A stretch of DNA of 64,000 nucleotides from Sphagnum compactum (GCA_965153455.1 OZ234498.1:18786001-18850000); one strand, 5' to 3'. Counted from the first letter of the stretch, positions 1 through 12,140 are shown. Notes: a model not told the origin generated them from the letters alone. Numbers and translations: made by a program.

Positions 1-420
1 TTCAATAGGTTCAAAGTGGATGATTCAATTCATGTATACATATTGATAATTCAAGATATGTGAAAAAAATCATTAAACTATTCAAGTATAATTGGAAAAA
101 ATCAAGTTGTGTGTGTTTCAATGTATTATAATAAGATGCAACTTGTGAGTAATAGTTTTAGCATATTAAATGTGAATGGTTCAATTCATGTACAAATGTG
201 GATAGTTGAAATGATATGAAAAAGTCACCAACTCATTCTAGTATAAATGTGAGGTCTTAAGTTGTTACATGTGTTTTAATAAATTATGGTAAGTGTAAAA
301 TGCAACTCGTAAACAATGATTTCAACATGTTAAAAATGAATGGTTTAATTCATGTATCATGTTGAGAGTTGAAGAGATGTCAAGAAAATTGCTAACCCAT
401 TATTATGTATTGTGTAAATA
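1..420. repeat. Tandem satellite, unit about 156-164 bp, cut by the left edge
   Basis: Three successive copies share a start resembling GGTTCAATTCATGT, at 22, 178 and 342. This is followed by a GTATAA block, a run ending AAGTTGT...GTGTTTCAAT, and a TGCAACTTGTGAG/TGCAACTCGTAAA block. Spacing is 156 and 164 bp. The third copy fades out near 410. The array probably continues beyond the window. No protein is encoded. Confidence 0.8.
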
Positions 421-3400
421 AAGTTAAAGAAACTACTTCAATTTCCATGTCAACAAATTTGAAATTATTATAAAAAAAGGTTCAAATTATACCCATAAGT
501 GAACAATGAAATGAATGTTATAACTATAAACAATATTGACCATTAACTACAACAACTTGCCACTTACAAACTTAAAATGGTCAAATGTGATTAAAATGTA
601 ATCAAATCGAATAATAATTACAATATGTGGGGGTGAAAAAGGACAAGACTTTTCCTTGTGAAATGTCACCTATTCTTTTGGCTCTTTGATGATTTCTACA
701 ACATTGTTTTGCCTTGCTTTGTTTTTCAATATTCATGTTAGAAACACAACATGCCATATTTTGGAGGATTTGGAATGGTTAAATGACCAAGGTGGCATTA
801 GCACATCAAGGACTTGCCTCCATCATTGTTGTCATTTGGCATGGCTAAACAATGTGTTTTCACAAAAAATCAAATTACAAAAAATATACAAAAAAATCTT
901 AAAAATCAACATGCATTTAAGCATGAACATGATTTGTAACAAACTAAAATGAATTGCAGTGAATACACAAAAGATTTCAATGACATGGACAACGAAAAAC
1001 AAACACATGGAAGTTAAACCAAGTGATGATCAAACAATGCAAAATGAAATCAAATGCAAGAAACCTTCACCTAATTGTGAAGATGATTGGCATCAAACTA
1101 AAACCAATTATAAGAAATGAGCTTGTGTACATAAGGAGGATGGAATAATGGAAATCAAATTTTCCATACAACAAAAATATGAATAGAATGCGAATGCAAA
1201 TGCAATGTTGTGTGAATATAATGTGACGTTATCCTTGAGCACATCATCAAATGGCGTCTTTGGGGGTATTGGGGTGGAGTCACAATCAAACAAGCCAAAA
1301 AGCACATCGGGCAACCACCAAAACTTAATAAAAATTGTAATATTGTTAGATACATTTTTGTGGTGCCACTTAATGCCACGTTAATCATGGAATATTGTGC
1401 TAAATGACTAATATGAATGTTGAAGAATTCAAAATAAAAATTAAAAAAAATTATTTTGGGTTTTGATTTTAGTAAAGGGCATTTGAACTTACACAACAGT
1501 TGCATCAAAAGTAGTCAATTTTGTAAATTATTAAGTTAAAGACTCTCTTTATAAAGGAATTTTGATGAGAAAAATTTGAAATGATGCTAATTGATTATCC
1601 ACACTAAAAAACAATCACAATTTGAAAGTTGTGAAATTTGAAATTTTAAAAAATTAAAAATCTATTGAACATAATTTTAAAATTTCAAAAGTCCTTTACC
1701 ACATGTAAATGGGGTGTAATGTATATGACATCTAAAAAAACGTTTTGAGTTTATGAAAAAATTTAAAAAAAATTAAATAATTAACATATTTTCATACAAT
1801 TTGAAATTAAGACAATTTTTCAAAACGAAATGCAAAATTTGGTAGAATTTGTACATTTAAAAAAATTCTTAATTATTCATGAAAAGTTAACACAAAAAAT
1901 GTGATGTATTGAAAAAATTATATGTATTTTTAGTAACATATTACAAAAGATTTCATCCCAAAAGTCCTTTCTATGAAAAAGTGAAAATGACCACAAAAAA
2001 AAATGCTCCAAAAATCAAATCATTAAGCAACATTCTGAAATATTGAATCCATTTTTCTACAAATCATAATCATCAATGTTAAAACCCTAATCAAGATAGG
2101 TAATGACAACAATTTGGGCAGCTAATGAAATGTTGTGATCATTATTAAACATATTTGATGTTGGAATGGTGATGAATTTATTGTGAATCATTCCAAATCA
2201 TGGGCACCTACGAAGAACCTATCATTGGTTGATATTTGCAAATTGAGTCAATGGGAAGAGTTAAGGTTCATTGAGGATGGAGGGAAATTTTGAAGAGCAT
2301 TGATGTTTATTTGGTAGGGAAAATAGGTGTGCCTTTGGGAATGGATAATATTTTTGAGGGAGAGGAAGGAAACATGCCTTGGGGAATGGAAAGTATTTTT
2401 AGGGGAAGGGAGGGACACCTGCTTTAAGAAGTGGACACAGTTTCTTCGGAGTTAGTTGCTTGAGGCATCATTTTCCATTGGTGGGGTGGACTTAGGTTGC
2501 TTGGAGATGGATACTTTTATAGAGGGATAATATATGGGTGCAAACAAGATATTTTGTATATATTTGTTGTTTTGTTTTCTACTTGAAAACATCAAAAAAA
2601 CAATATACCAAACTTCTAACCTTCCTCTAGCATTTCAAAACAAACAAAAATTTTAGTTTTTTTTCATGGGCATCTTTAACATCCCTTTAACTTTCCAAAG
2701 CAATTTGTGTCATATCATTTGGACTTGAAAAAATACCTCAAAAGTATCCCCAAAAATTATGTCATTTTTTAGGGGTTGGGGATGACTTTAGCTATGAAAA
2801 AAAATTCCATTACCCCCAAAATTACTATTAGAATGTTCACCACATCAATATTGAAGGGCTTGAAAGAAAAACCAAACACTTGCAAAAATATTTCACCTAC
2901 TTTCAAGTATTTGAATTTTAGTTTTCAAACTGCCACAAAGTTTAAGTCCAATTCAAGTACTTGCAAGTATTAAAAACCATGATTATAACAATTTAGCTTT
3001 TGAAGTCCATGCAAACAAGAGTTAAGAAATAATGTACCCGAAAAAAAAGGTTATTATCCCCATAAAATCATCTACTTGTTAGTCCTTTTATTTAGGGACC
3101 CCAATTTTTTGGTGCAAACACTATTTTTTGTGTATACTTTACCATGTTTTCACCCATATATCATTGGGGCATGATCTTCTTCAAAGAGGAGAAGGGGGGA
3201 TGGGGTTTCCCAAAGTAAGTTTGGGAGGTGGGAAATGAGGTGGGCAAGCAAAGGGGGGGGGGGGGGTAAAAGGGAAGTGGGGGTGTGGGTCAAGTTGTGG
3301 TGGGGCATCAAGCCAAAAAGGCAATGGTTTGGTTAATCAAAGATGGGATGTTTTAAGTTGAAACATCAAAATCCATAAATATGGTTGTCAAAGTGTGTTG

Positions 3401-3960
3401 CAGACCACACCACATTTATTGTTGTGCATATTTTGGGTAAACACACCTATGGTAGAACACTTAATGTCTCAGTGGTCGTCGAAATGCAAGGGAATGCTCT
3501 TTCCATTTTGGTGCCTAAAAAGAAAATGTGCCCCTCCTATGGGTGCAACCATTGCATTTTAAATCATCAAAAATAGAGTAAATATGAATGAGACATGGCA
3601 ATTTGAAGGGAGAAGGGTCAAAAGTCAAAAATTAAAAAGTTTAAAACACATGGTAGTTTATGGGTAACTTTTTGCCCATGTATAAATAATATCAATGTAT
3701 GAAGGTTTGTTACCTACTATTTTTAGTTCATAAATGAAAAGTGTTCAAACAATTTTTCATCCTTTAAATGTTCATTTTACAACCCATGGTCAAGATCCTC
3801 CCAAGAAAAAGGGAAAAAAATCCAATGGCCATGGGCATAACCAAGTTCAATTTAGGGTTTAGAATTGCATGCACCGGGGAGTGGTGCAAAACTATGGATG
3901 ATAGTTTTTGTTTTTCAATTTTGTCATGTAGTTAATGGTGGCAATCATTCCAAAGATAAT
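421..3960. other. AT-rich intergenic DNA with no recognisable gene
   Basis: The stretch is strongly AT-rich, especially 1560-2050, which is runs of A and T with AAATTTGAAATTT-like words. Short open frames exist, but none resembles a known protein and none stands out in composition. A G/T-rich patch at 3180-3330 contains a pure G run (3253-3266). Confidence 0.6.
3253..3266 (+). repeat. Mononucleotide run, 14 G
   Basis: This is an uninterrupted G run in a G-rich patch. Similar runs occur at 20751-20766, 40788-40801 and 61678-61689. Lengths of such runs are often unreliable in assemblies. Confidence 0.85.
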
Positions 3961-4180
3961 TTAGCCAAATTTGGCGATTAAAATATGAAAATAAAGATTT
4001 TGAAGCCTTCTTCTATATTTTTCGCAACTTAATGGGCATTAGTGTAGCAATTAGTGACATTTAATATATTTTTTAAAAATTCAACAATTTGGTGATTTGA
4101 AAATCCAAAAAACACCCAAATTTTGCCATTTTGAAATTAAAATTTGACATTTGGTAATTTTCCAAAAACAAAATCACTAG
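3961..4180 (+). repeat. Copy of the GCCAAATTTGGC dispersed repeat
   Basis: The copy begins with TTTAGCCAAATTTGGC, which holds a perfect 12-bp palindrome at 3964-3975. An A-rich tract with AATATGAAAATAAA follows, then a CAATTTGGTGATTTGAAAAT segment. Related copies lie at 41690-41905 (opposite orientation), 52041-52250 and 52985-53050. It looks like a short non-coding mobile repeat; no terminal repeats or target duplications are evident. Confidence 0.6.
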
Positions 4181-4249
4181 TGGGAAATCTTCATGAAGCT
4201 TGATGCTTCTAGCTTACTTTTGGGAAAAAAAACTCCCCACAACCTCCTT

Positions 4250-4620
4250 TCTAGTCTCTGTGATCATCTCCTCCAGCAAAGTCCTAAGCTCTTTTTCCTT
4301 CAAGCTCTGAAAACTCTTAGATGATGCTCTTCTTGCTCCTTTTGCTCATGCATTGTTGAGAATTAATCAAAGTTGTGATGCATTTCTTCCTTGTGCTTCT
4401 TGGCAATGTAGTTGTTTCAAGCTGTGATGTTTCTCTTACTTTGTGTTGCTTGGCAATCTAGTTGCTCCAAAGCCATGATGCTCCTCTTACTCCTCCTTCT
4501 TAGTAGTTCAATTGCTCAAAAGCCCTGATGTTCATACTTCTCATGCTTTTCAAGATGCTCCTTTTACTAGTGTTTTCCTTAATGCTTTTATTGCTTGTGA
4601 TTCTTGTCATGTCCCTGTGA
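4250..4620 (+). repeat. Degenerate minisatellite, CCATGATGCTCCT family, first patch
   Basis: A unit of roughly 60-70 bp recurs. It has a core like AGTTGCTCCAAGCCATGATG followed by CTCCTCTTACT or CTTGTGCTTCTTGGCA. The units differ by many substitutions. The same family fills 7420-8160. No long open frame runs through it. Confidence 0.7.
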
Positions 4621-4810
4621 GGTGACTTTCTATCCCTCTACTCCCGGTTCTATGAAGTGATTATACTTGAAAGTACATACACTACTGGTGAAGGAAAAAA
4701 ATACAAATGTATTTGTTAAGTTGCGTTTGTAGTTGAAACTAAATAGCTTGCTTCCTATGCATGCTTTACAATTTAGAATTAATAGATATATCTTCCAAAC
4801 TTTAACACTC

Positions 4811-5054
4811 CAAATCCTAGAATTCTATGTTAAATTGTCACCCATTCAACCAACTTTTAAGGATTCAACATCAAGTTCAACTTGGCTGCAAACCACCAGT
4901 CACTTAAAATATTATTCCAATAACGTGTTACGTTCAAAATCCTTCAAATCCTAGAATTTTATGTTAAATTGTCACCCATTCAACCAACTTTTAAGGATTC
5001 AACATCAAGTTCAACTTGGCTGCAGACCACCAGTCACTTAAAATATTATTCCTG
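4811..5054 (+). repeat. Direct tandem duplication, period 134 bp
   Basis: The block starting CAAATCCTAGAATT at 4811 recurs from 4945 with only a few differences. It includes ACCCATTCAACCAACTTTTA and ends with CACTTAAAATATTATTCC. The near identity points to a recent duplication. Confidence 0.9.
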
Positions 5055-5380
5055 TCGCATATGTTGTCCAAACAAAGCTTGCCTTAGTTCATTAGAAAGC
5101 TAATTACAAGGCGCATTTGCTTACCGAATTGCAAGCTCTACACCCAAACTAGTAAGAAGTTATGTTACCAAGTTCGAGAGGGTTTTACGAAGGCAGAAGG
5201 TTCAACTTGGCTTCAGACCACCAAATACTTAAAACATTATTCCTATTGCATATGTCGTCCAAATCGAGTTTGCTTTAGCTCATTAGAAATCTAACTACAA
5301 GGCGCATTTGCCTACCAAATTGCAGGCTCCACACCCGAACTAGTAAAAAATTGTGTTACCAAACCCGAGAGGGTTTTTGA
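5009..5380 (+). repeat. Second tandem duplication, period about 191 bp
   Basis: The block from GTTCAACTTGGCTGCAGACC at 5009 through CGAGAGGGTTTT near 5190 recurs from 5200 to 5380. There are scattered substitutions, mostly transitions. It overlaps the end of the 134-bp duplication, so two duplication events acted on the same sequence. The shared words AAGGCGCATTTGC and CTCATTAGAAA mark the second half of both copies. Confidence 0.85.
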
Positions 5381-6308
5381 AATTCCTCTAAAATTTCAAG
5401 CTCCTAACACTATCTTACTCACTTCTATTCTTTCGGAGTACCCCAAACATCCAATCCACTCTCCCTCTTTCCACCATCTACTAAGGCTCATCATCCTTCT
5501 CCTCCCCTTCCCAAGAAAAATAACACAAGAAGAAGACCCCAAAAACTCCTCCCCCAAGCTTTTCATGACCCTTCCTTGAGCTTGTTTTCTTTGTCTAATG
5601 GAAGTTATGAAAATCCTTCCTTCCAATCCATGGCCTCTTCATCCTTCAAGAACCAATGAGAATTGAGAATGATTTGCCTTCCAATGGAGTTTAGGATGAG
5701 CATTTTTGTGCCCAATGAAACACTAAGAAGGTTCCATCCTGTAATCAACTAAGATGATAATCCTCATGACCAATGGAGTTGGAGGATTCATCCTTTTCCT
5801 TATTTTGGACATCTTGATGAGGTTTTTGAGTTCGATCCTTATCCCTTTCGTCCGTTTGACTTTCACATCCTACTTCTTCATCCTAGTTATTTCAAGTAAC
5901 TAACTATTAGGATAATTTATCGGTAATAATAAGTAAACATCCTTGAGTTCCCTACTTGATTAAATCAACTCAATGGTAGTAGTAACATTCCCATGTACCA
6001 TTTACTCTTTTAATATCCCTTGGTTATTCTTTACCAGGCACTAATTAACTATGTAATACATAGTAAATTAAAATTAAAATTTCCATCACAAGAACCCCCA
6101 TGTACTTCTAGATCCACCATCAAAATTAGGGCTTGACAAATCCATTAGAACTAGGATGTTTGGGTTTTCATGAGGTTCCGTGTTCACTGTCACACATTAC
6201 GCCTACCTTAATTTGTTAAATAAAAGGCATCAACCCCCTCTAAATGCAAGTACCAAATTGTTCCGGCTACCCCTTTGGTTTTTTTTTATGTAGGTGAAGA
6301 TTCAATCA
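5381..6308. other. Intergenic stretch, no gene recognised
   Basis: The part at 5390-5640 is C/T-rich. The rest is AT-rich. Just before 6309 lies a T-rich tract ending in TATGTAG, which could be an old splice acceptor for the coding-like segment that follows. Confidence 0.5.
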
Positions 6309-6720
6309 TGGCGGATGATGTTATTACGCCCTTGAATCCTCTAGTTGTGCCAGTAGAAGAAGAATAGCTTGAAGAAACACCACTTGACGTGAATGTCTCC
6401 CAACGGTCACGTGACAAAGAACTGTTCCAAAGAGTGATGCGCACTCGAGTCGATCGTTCGGCTTAGGATCATCGATCATCGATCATCTCCTAACTCACAT
6501 GCTTTAGCGATCTACTTAAAATTTGTTCCTGCTTGTGGAGCTGTGCAAGAAAGGTTTGAAGAGTGTCAATGTGAAGATGATGATGTTCGTCTTCATTATC
6601 GAACTTGGGTTCCCGATGATGGCCATTATCGTTGGCTATAAGGCTCAATCAACCCCCTTTCCATGGAGCATCGAGCCGAATACCTAGCTCGCACCATTCG
6701 TTGCATTTTGGATTTCCTAT
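6309..6720 (+). pseudogene. Decayed coding segment of unknown family
   Basis: I do not recognise this protein. From the ATG at 6309 the frame reads MADDVITPLNPLVVPVEEE before a stop. It then continues with SQRSRDKELFQRVMRTRVDRS. After a frame change it reads HALAIYLKFVPACGAVQE, then RFEECQCEDDDVRLHYRTW and VPDDGHYRWL, and later MEHRAEYLARTIRCILDFL. This is normal protein-like composition and is richer in GC than its surroundings. Stops and at least one frameshift break it. A transposon-derived origin, such as a retrotransposon gag start, is likely from the setting but not shown. The T-rich tract ending in TATGTAG just upstream could be a splice acceptor. Confidence 0.5.
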
Positions 6721-7419
6721 AGTTGTGATTTATCCCCTCTAAGTCGTATACTAAATTGTAATTCACTTGAGGCTACTCAAGTGGAAATGCTAAGATCTAA
6801 ATTTGATTTCAATTCTATTTAGTGACCTAATAGAAGTGAAAATTGAGTAAGGGTGTATGAAGACTACATCATAGAAATCTTACAAGCACATCATTAGTGC
6901 CTGAAGATTATTCTAAAAAATTAATTCAATATTATCGTGGCAAAATGTCAGTGTTAACCATGGGCTTGAAGATTGTTCTATCTCTATTAGACCTTTCGTT
7001 GACACCTCTTCAACTACTTCATGAATATCAACATCCTTGCTACTTTCTAAATACTAAAACAAGACCAATGTTTTGCTGAGCACCATGAATTTTGGTGTCT
7101 ACATCCACCCCCAACCCTTTAAAGATCTCTCACCCCTAATTATGCAACTGAGATCCTAAAACTATGGTTATCAATTTTTTGTTGAAGAAAGGAACTAACC
7201 CAACACCTTATTCACCAATATCATATTTCAGAAAAAAAAAACAACCCCCCCACGCAACCATGCTCATTCATCAACCTTCATTCTAACATGAAGTTGTTAA
7301 AAACCCCTAATAACCTTATATCACACTTGAATATCCTTAACGCAACTCTTAAAAATTGAGACTACCGCACACTATTGTGTCAATATAGCTCACAACCCCC
7401 TCTTATTTTTGATTTTATG
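6721..7419. other. Intergenic stretch, no gene recognised
   Basis: AT-rich sequence with a short open frame (6897-7079) that resembles nothing I know. The part at 7100-7410 is C/A-rich with no structure seen. Confidence 0.5.
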
Positions 7420-8160
7420 TGATGGTCATGTTCCTCTTAGTGGCAATTTAATGGCTCCAAGCTATGATGTTTTTCTTGCTTCTACTTCATAGTAGCCTAG
7501 TTGATTTAAATTATGATGTTCCTCTTGTTTGTGCTTCTTGGTAGCCTAATTGCTCTAAGTTGTGATGTTCCTCTTGTTTGTGATTTTTGTCATGTTCCGC
7601 TTGCTTTTGCTTTTATGTGGTTCTCCTACTCCTCTTATTGGTAGTCCAGTGGCTCTAAGCCATGATTTTCCTTTTACATGTGCTTCCTGGTAGCCCTGTT
7701 GCTATAAGTTGTGATGCTATTCTTGCTTTTGCTTTTATATGATGTTCATGCTCCTCTTACTAGTAGTCTAGTGGCTCCAAGCCATGATGCTCCTCTTGTT
7801 TGAGCTTCCTGGCAGCCCAATTGCTCTAAGTTGTGATGCTCCTTTTGCTTGTGATTTTTGTCATGCTCTTCTTGCTTTTTCTTTTATGTGATGTTCATGC
7901 TCCTCTTCATAGCAGTCCAGTGGCTCCAAGCCATGATGCTCCTTTTGTTCATGCTTCATGGTGGTCTAGTTGTTCCAAGCTATGATGTTCCTCATATTCA
8001 TGCCTCCTAAAGGTCCAGTTGCTCCAAGCCATGATGCTCCTTTTGCTGTTATTTCATAATAGTCTACTTGTTATAAACTCGTATACTCATGTTTTTATTT
8101 CCATGATGCTCTTTTTTCTCATGTTTTTCCTATGATGCTTTTGCTCATGTTTTCCTACTT
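7420..8160 (+). repeat. Degenerate minisatellite, CCATGATGCTCCT family, second patch
   Basis: About ten imperfect units alternate AGTGGCTCCAAGCCATGATG with a CTCCTTTTGCTTGTG or TTCATGCTCCTCTT segment and a TGGTAGTCTAGTTG joint. The period varies between roughly 55 and 110 bp. It is the same family as 4250-4620 but longer and more varied. It encodes no continuous protein on either strand. Confidence 0.75.
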
Positions 8161-9049
8161 GTCAAAGTCACAATAGTTGTGATCCTCTCCTACTTCCCCC
8201 CACTTCATGTTCATTTAGTTATGAGCTTGGTGGGTGTAAATGTGCTAAAACATGCCCATTTGTTTGTTTCCTTGCCATTGCTACATGTTTAAAATTCATT
8301 GCGCCTTTGTTGTGAATTCAAGGTTCACACCCCAATATCCCAATGGGTGTGCACACCAGCCCATTTGGATTTTTTTGTGGAAGGTGTTTCTTGCATTTTT
8401 GATTGTTGTTGTAGTCTAAGTTGCATCAAAGTGAGCCTTTGCATGCTGATTGGCTACTCGCTTTGCAGCTTGTTGTGTTACAACCACCACCTCTCTTGTT
8501 TTTATGGCTTTATTTTCCTCCCTCTCCTTTCGCTTTGCTTTACTATGCTCTTATGTTGATGCTTTGTCAATTGTTTTTTTTGGGTAGGATTCCCAAATAC
8601 TTAATAGAAGTCATTACATGTGATTTAGAATAATCCACGAACGATTCTTTGCCTTGTGTAGGTTTTACATGTAGACAAGGCAGGGCCAATTACATTGCCT
8701 TTTGAGTGAGATTCGTTGAAGTGGGAAGATCTTCCTATTGAGTTGCTTTAGTTATGTTGACTACTTCTTCAACTACTTATTTGATCAAACTTCAAGGTCT
8801 TTGCACGTAATATCAATGCTCCCCTTGTTGTGTAGTTATAGGATCATTTGTAGCATTTGTTGCAGAGCCCCGATTTGTTATGTTGAGCAATTCTTCAACA
8901 ACTCTCTATTCTTGTTCATTTTGACCAACTTGGTCACCTAATACGTAATCCTTTTCACCTTCACCTTCTTCATTTGCTAATGTTGCTGCTGATGTTGCTA
9001 CATTAAATGGTTGAAAATGCTATTTGATTGTCCATTGCTCTAGGGTTAA
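8161..9049. other. Intergenic stretch, no gene recognised
   Basis: Several overlapping short open frames (8299-8559, 8421-8633, 8738-8941) are Cys/Leu/Phe-rich and have no recognisable motif. They look like chance frames in T-rich DNA. Confidence 0.5.
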
Positions 9050-10080
9050 GTGGCCATATTCTAGTAACCTTGAAACAAAACCTAATATTTTGTGGTTTCA
9101 AGGATTAGTCTGAGGCTCTATCCACCCAACCAACAAGTGTAATTTTGTCTGGGTCTTGGTATTTGCTTCCAGCCATAGTCACATCCCTTTCTTTTTTTAA
9201 TGCAGTTTTGAATGGCTTAAAACATGAAACATCAAAGGGTTGGAGTGCATGTGAAGTGTGTGAGGGTAAGGTTATCATGTTTAAACCAAAGGCCATTGCT
9301 TGTTTTAGGGCTTCTAATGTAACATGTGATCATGACCATTTAGAACTAATAAATGATGATTTGTATGGGAGATCCCACCTAGAATAGAATCTTTGAAAAA
9401 TGAAAGGAATCTTTTGAAGAAGAAACTTGTTATCCATGCCTTTGTTTGCATTGCCATACATGTTCTTGGTTTGCATTGTTGGATGTCATCATCGCATAAT
9501 TTTTTTCCTCTGAATATGTAGAATCCCAACAGAACTGACCCAACAACATTAACAACACAATTTATCGTTAACCACTTTCAAAACTTGGGTATGGTGTTGT
9601 AAACTGTTTGTGAGCCCCTCTTCGCCAAAACCTTAGTTTTTGCTTGCTTACCTGCCTGAATCCATGTTTCATCTGAATTCCAAGTGTGGTCTGGCTTATA
9701 CTTATGTTGGTGGTAAAAGGTTGCCATGTTGAGTAAAATGATTTGCAGGAATCAATAGTGAATCCTTGTGCTCTTAAGACTTCTAATCCTTCTGCTTATC
9801 TAATGCTTATGTTAGGTTGCCTTTTTTGGAACCATTTCCACCAAGAATTTCTTGGAACAACATCCTTGAATGGTGTTGGTCTTGTTTGTGTGATTTCTAC
9901 AACCTTCAATTTGAGTTTTTGTATGGTGATGGATAGCCCACATTCCTGCATAGCTAATGCCCATTCAACTATGGTTTTGTCTTCTTCCTTTATTAACAAA
10001 CTTGTTGGTCCCATGTTATGATTCCTTGTTTTACCATTTAGATGATGGGATAGGGAAGTAAGTGGTATCCCCCATGACTT
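9050..10080 (-). pseudogene. Pogo/Tigger-like (Tc1/mariner superfamily) transposase, main part, decayed
   Basis: This is a DNA transposase that would bind transposon ends and cut them with a DDE/D catalytic core. On the - strand the order matches the family. A psq-type helix-turn-helix comes first (KSWGIPLTSLSHHLNGKTR, near 10080-10020). A second CENP-B/Tc5-type DNA-binding domain follows (EEDKTIVEWALAMQECG ... WWKWFQKRQPNISIR). The catalytic domain comes last. The first Asp lies in NSDETW (codon 9671-9673). The second catalytic position has become Asn in LVLNGH (9338-9340). The third Asp is kept in LQPFDV (9231-9233). Frameshifts near 9700 and 9310, plus stops, make it inactive. Its N-terminal part continues at 12476-13165, beyond an inserted element. 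I recognise the family clearly; loss of activity is inferred from the breaks and the Asp-to-Asn change. Confidence 0.88.
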
Positions 10081-10119
10081 GCACAACAACACATTATGGG
10101 ATATTTGACTTGTGAAAGA

Positions 10120-10725
10120 AATGACTATTGTCCTTTTCGACTACAATTGTAACTACTTTGTCATAAAAATCACTATGTAGTTGTAAAGGCCATTGAGATG
10201 TCATGTGATGTCATGGTTTTGTAACTATAGTTAGTATGATGACTAGTGGGTTTTTTTGGATAGATATATTATTATTCTTGAAATCATAATAATATGATTT
10301 GAGTAAATAAAAATTAGTTAATTAAAAATACTTTAACTTTTGTGACTAGAATAACAACTTCTAATCTCACAGCATGATGTGGCATTCCACGTGCAAATAA
10401 AAAAATACTTGATTAGTAATTAACTTGATGATTCATACACTATTTTGAATAAAATGATGCATTTATTGGTCAGCCACTATGTTAGAGATGATGTCCAATC
10501 CTTCAATGTAGCTTTTTGCGTCAAGATGCAAGTCCAAAAACTTTACCTTCACTATAACAAATCTTGTCTTTTGAACTAGACACAAAGATGACTATTATTT
10601 TTTCAATTACATTTATAACTATTTAGTCATAAAAATCACTAAGTAATGGCAAAAGACATCAACATGCCACATGGCATCATGGTTTTGCAACCGTAGTCAA
10701 TATGACAAATTGTTGATTTGTTTGG
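10120..10725 (+). repeat. Subterminal direct repeats of the inserted element
   Basis: A block with ATGACTATT, TAACTA.TTTGTCATAAAAATCACTA and CATCATGGTTTTG-like words occurs at about 10117-10240. It recurs at about 10587-10715. A weaker relative in opposite orientation lies at about 12380-12455. Such repeats next to the ends are typical transposase-binding regions in non-autonomous DNA transposons. A further pair with ATGATGACATG.CATG occurs near 10820 and 10970. Confidence 0.6.
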
Positions 10726-11229
10726 TAAATTATCATATTATTTTAAAAAAATTGTGCATTAATTAATAGTTGCAAAAACCAATCACCTTTGCAACTAATA
10801 ACGACTCATTCTCCCATAATGATGACATGGCATGTTGTATGCCAACAAGATGATGCGGTCCTATTTGTCGACATCATGATTCATGTCATTGATTGGTGAA
10901 TTAATCTCATTATTAGCTAGTTGAGAATATTGTTGGCCTTTTTGATTAATAACAAGTCGGTTTTCCATGTGATGATGACATGACATGCCATTTAGCAACA
11001 AGGTGTCATAAATTTGCATGGCAATTCATGATTTTTTGTGACACCATAAGTTTTTATGTGTTTTGAATTTATGGCACCGATATTTATCATGACATGCCAT
11101 AAATTTTTGTGTGCCATGAGGTTTTTAAAGTCATGAATTCACATGCATGTGTATGTGTATTAAACAATCTATTGTTAAATTGTAATTATGATTACAATAT
11201 GAATAATCGTTTTGAAAAAGGTTACACAT

Positions 11230-12140
11230 AATTCCTTGATTTTTAATTATTTTACACATTAGTTTAAGTTAACATACCTATTAAGTTAACCTATGTATGT
11301 AGGCTACTTAATAAGAACCTACTTCATAATATAAGTTACCTTGTAAGTTACTTAACTAGACATAAGAAATTTATTACATCTAATATGTTTACATATATTT
11401 AAATAGGTTACCCTACTAATAAATTAACCTAGGTAGATTTGCTTAGGTTCCGAGCTTTAGGTTTTTTGCCAAGTCAACCTAGGTAGCCTCATTATAAGAT
11501 ATTTTATCAAATTTGGAACCACCTCAAGTTTGTGCGACTATATGCAACTATATGCGACATAATTATCTTAGGTTAATTTGATTTTTAACCTAAGAATGAC
11601 TAGGTTAACCTAAGTTAGGTTAATAAATAATATAGGTTGACAAACTAGTTCATCTTAAGTCAACCTAGGGAGGTTTAGCTCTAGGCTAGGTTGGTAGGTA
11701 ATAGGTAGGTTGATTTATGTCAACCTAAGGTGGCCAATGTTGATTCAAGGCTAAAAATTTTGAATTTTATAACTTTGTGTTAAATATAATTAGTATAAAA
11801 AAATGTGGTAGTGCAATGGATGAGGACTTGAACCCCAAAGTGAAGGTTAAGGGTTCAAATCCTCATTTTTGCAACCTATGATATTTAGGCCACTTGCTTT
11901 AGGTTAGGTAGCTTAGTCTATGCTTCTTGGGTTAGGAGTTCGATGTTTGTTTTTAATCTGGGTCATTTAGCCTAAGTTAAATGGCCTAGGTTGCTTAACA
12001 TAGGTAGCTAACCTAATTAGGTTAAGTTAGGTTGACTTTTGGTTAGGTGAGCTAGGCTAAGTTGTTTAGCTTAGCTACGTTAGGCTAGGTTGTGTTTTGG
12101 CTATGTTAGCTACATGGGCTAAATTAGGTTGATTTTTGGT
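11230..12140 (+). repeat. Field of AGGTTA/TAACCT-like short repeats
   Basis: Words such as AACCTAGGT, TTAGGTTA, TAGGTTGA and TTAGGCTAGGTTG recur dozens of times in both orientations, without a fixed period. The motif resembles telomere repeats but lacks the plant TTTAGGG unit. It lies wholly inside the inserted element. It was probably built by slippage and local duplication. Confidence 0.7.
11802..11873 (+). other. tRNA-like segment with intact Pol III A and B boxes (SINE-like)
   Basis: TAGTGCAATGG at 11809-11819 fits the A-box consensus. GTTCAAATC at 11853-11861 fits the B box. The 44-bp distance between box starts is that of a tRNA gene. An ACTT/AAGT stem sits where the anticodon arm would be. 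The acceptor and T stems do not pair properly, so a functional tRNA is unlikely. A tRNA-derived SINE head or tRNA pseudogene is the better reading. Confidence 0.55.
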
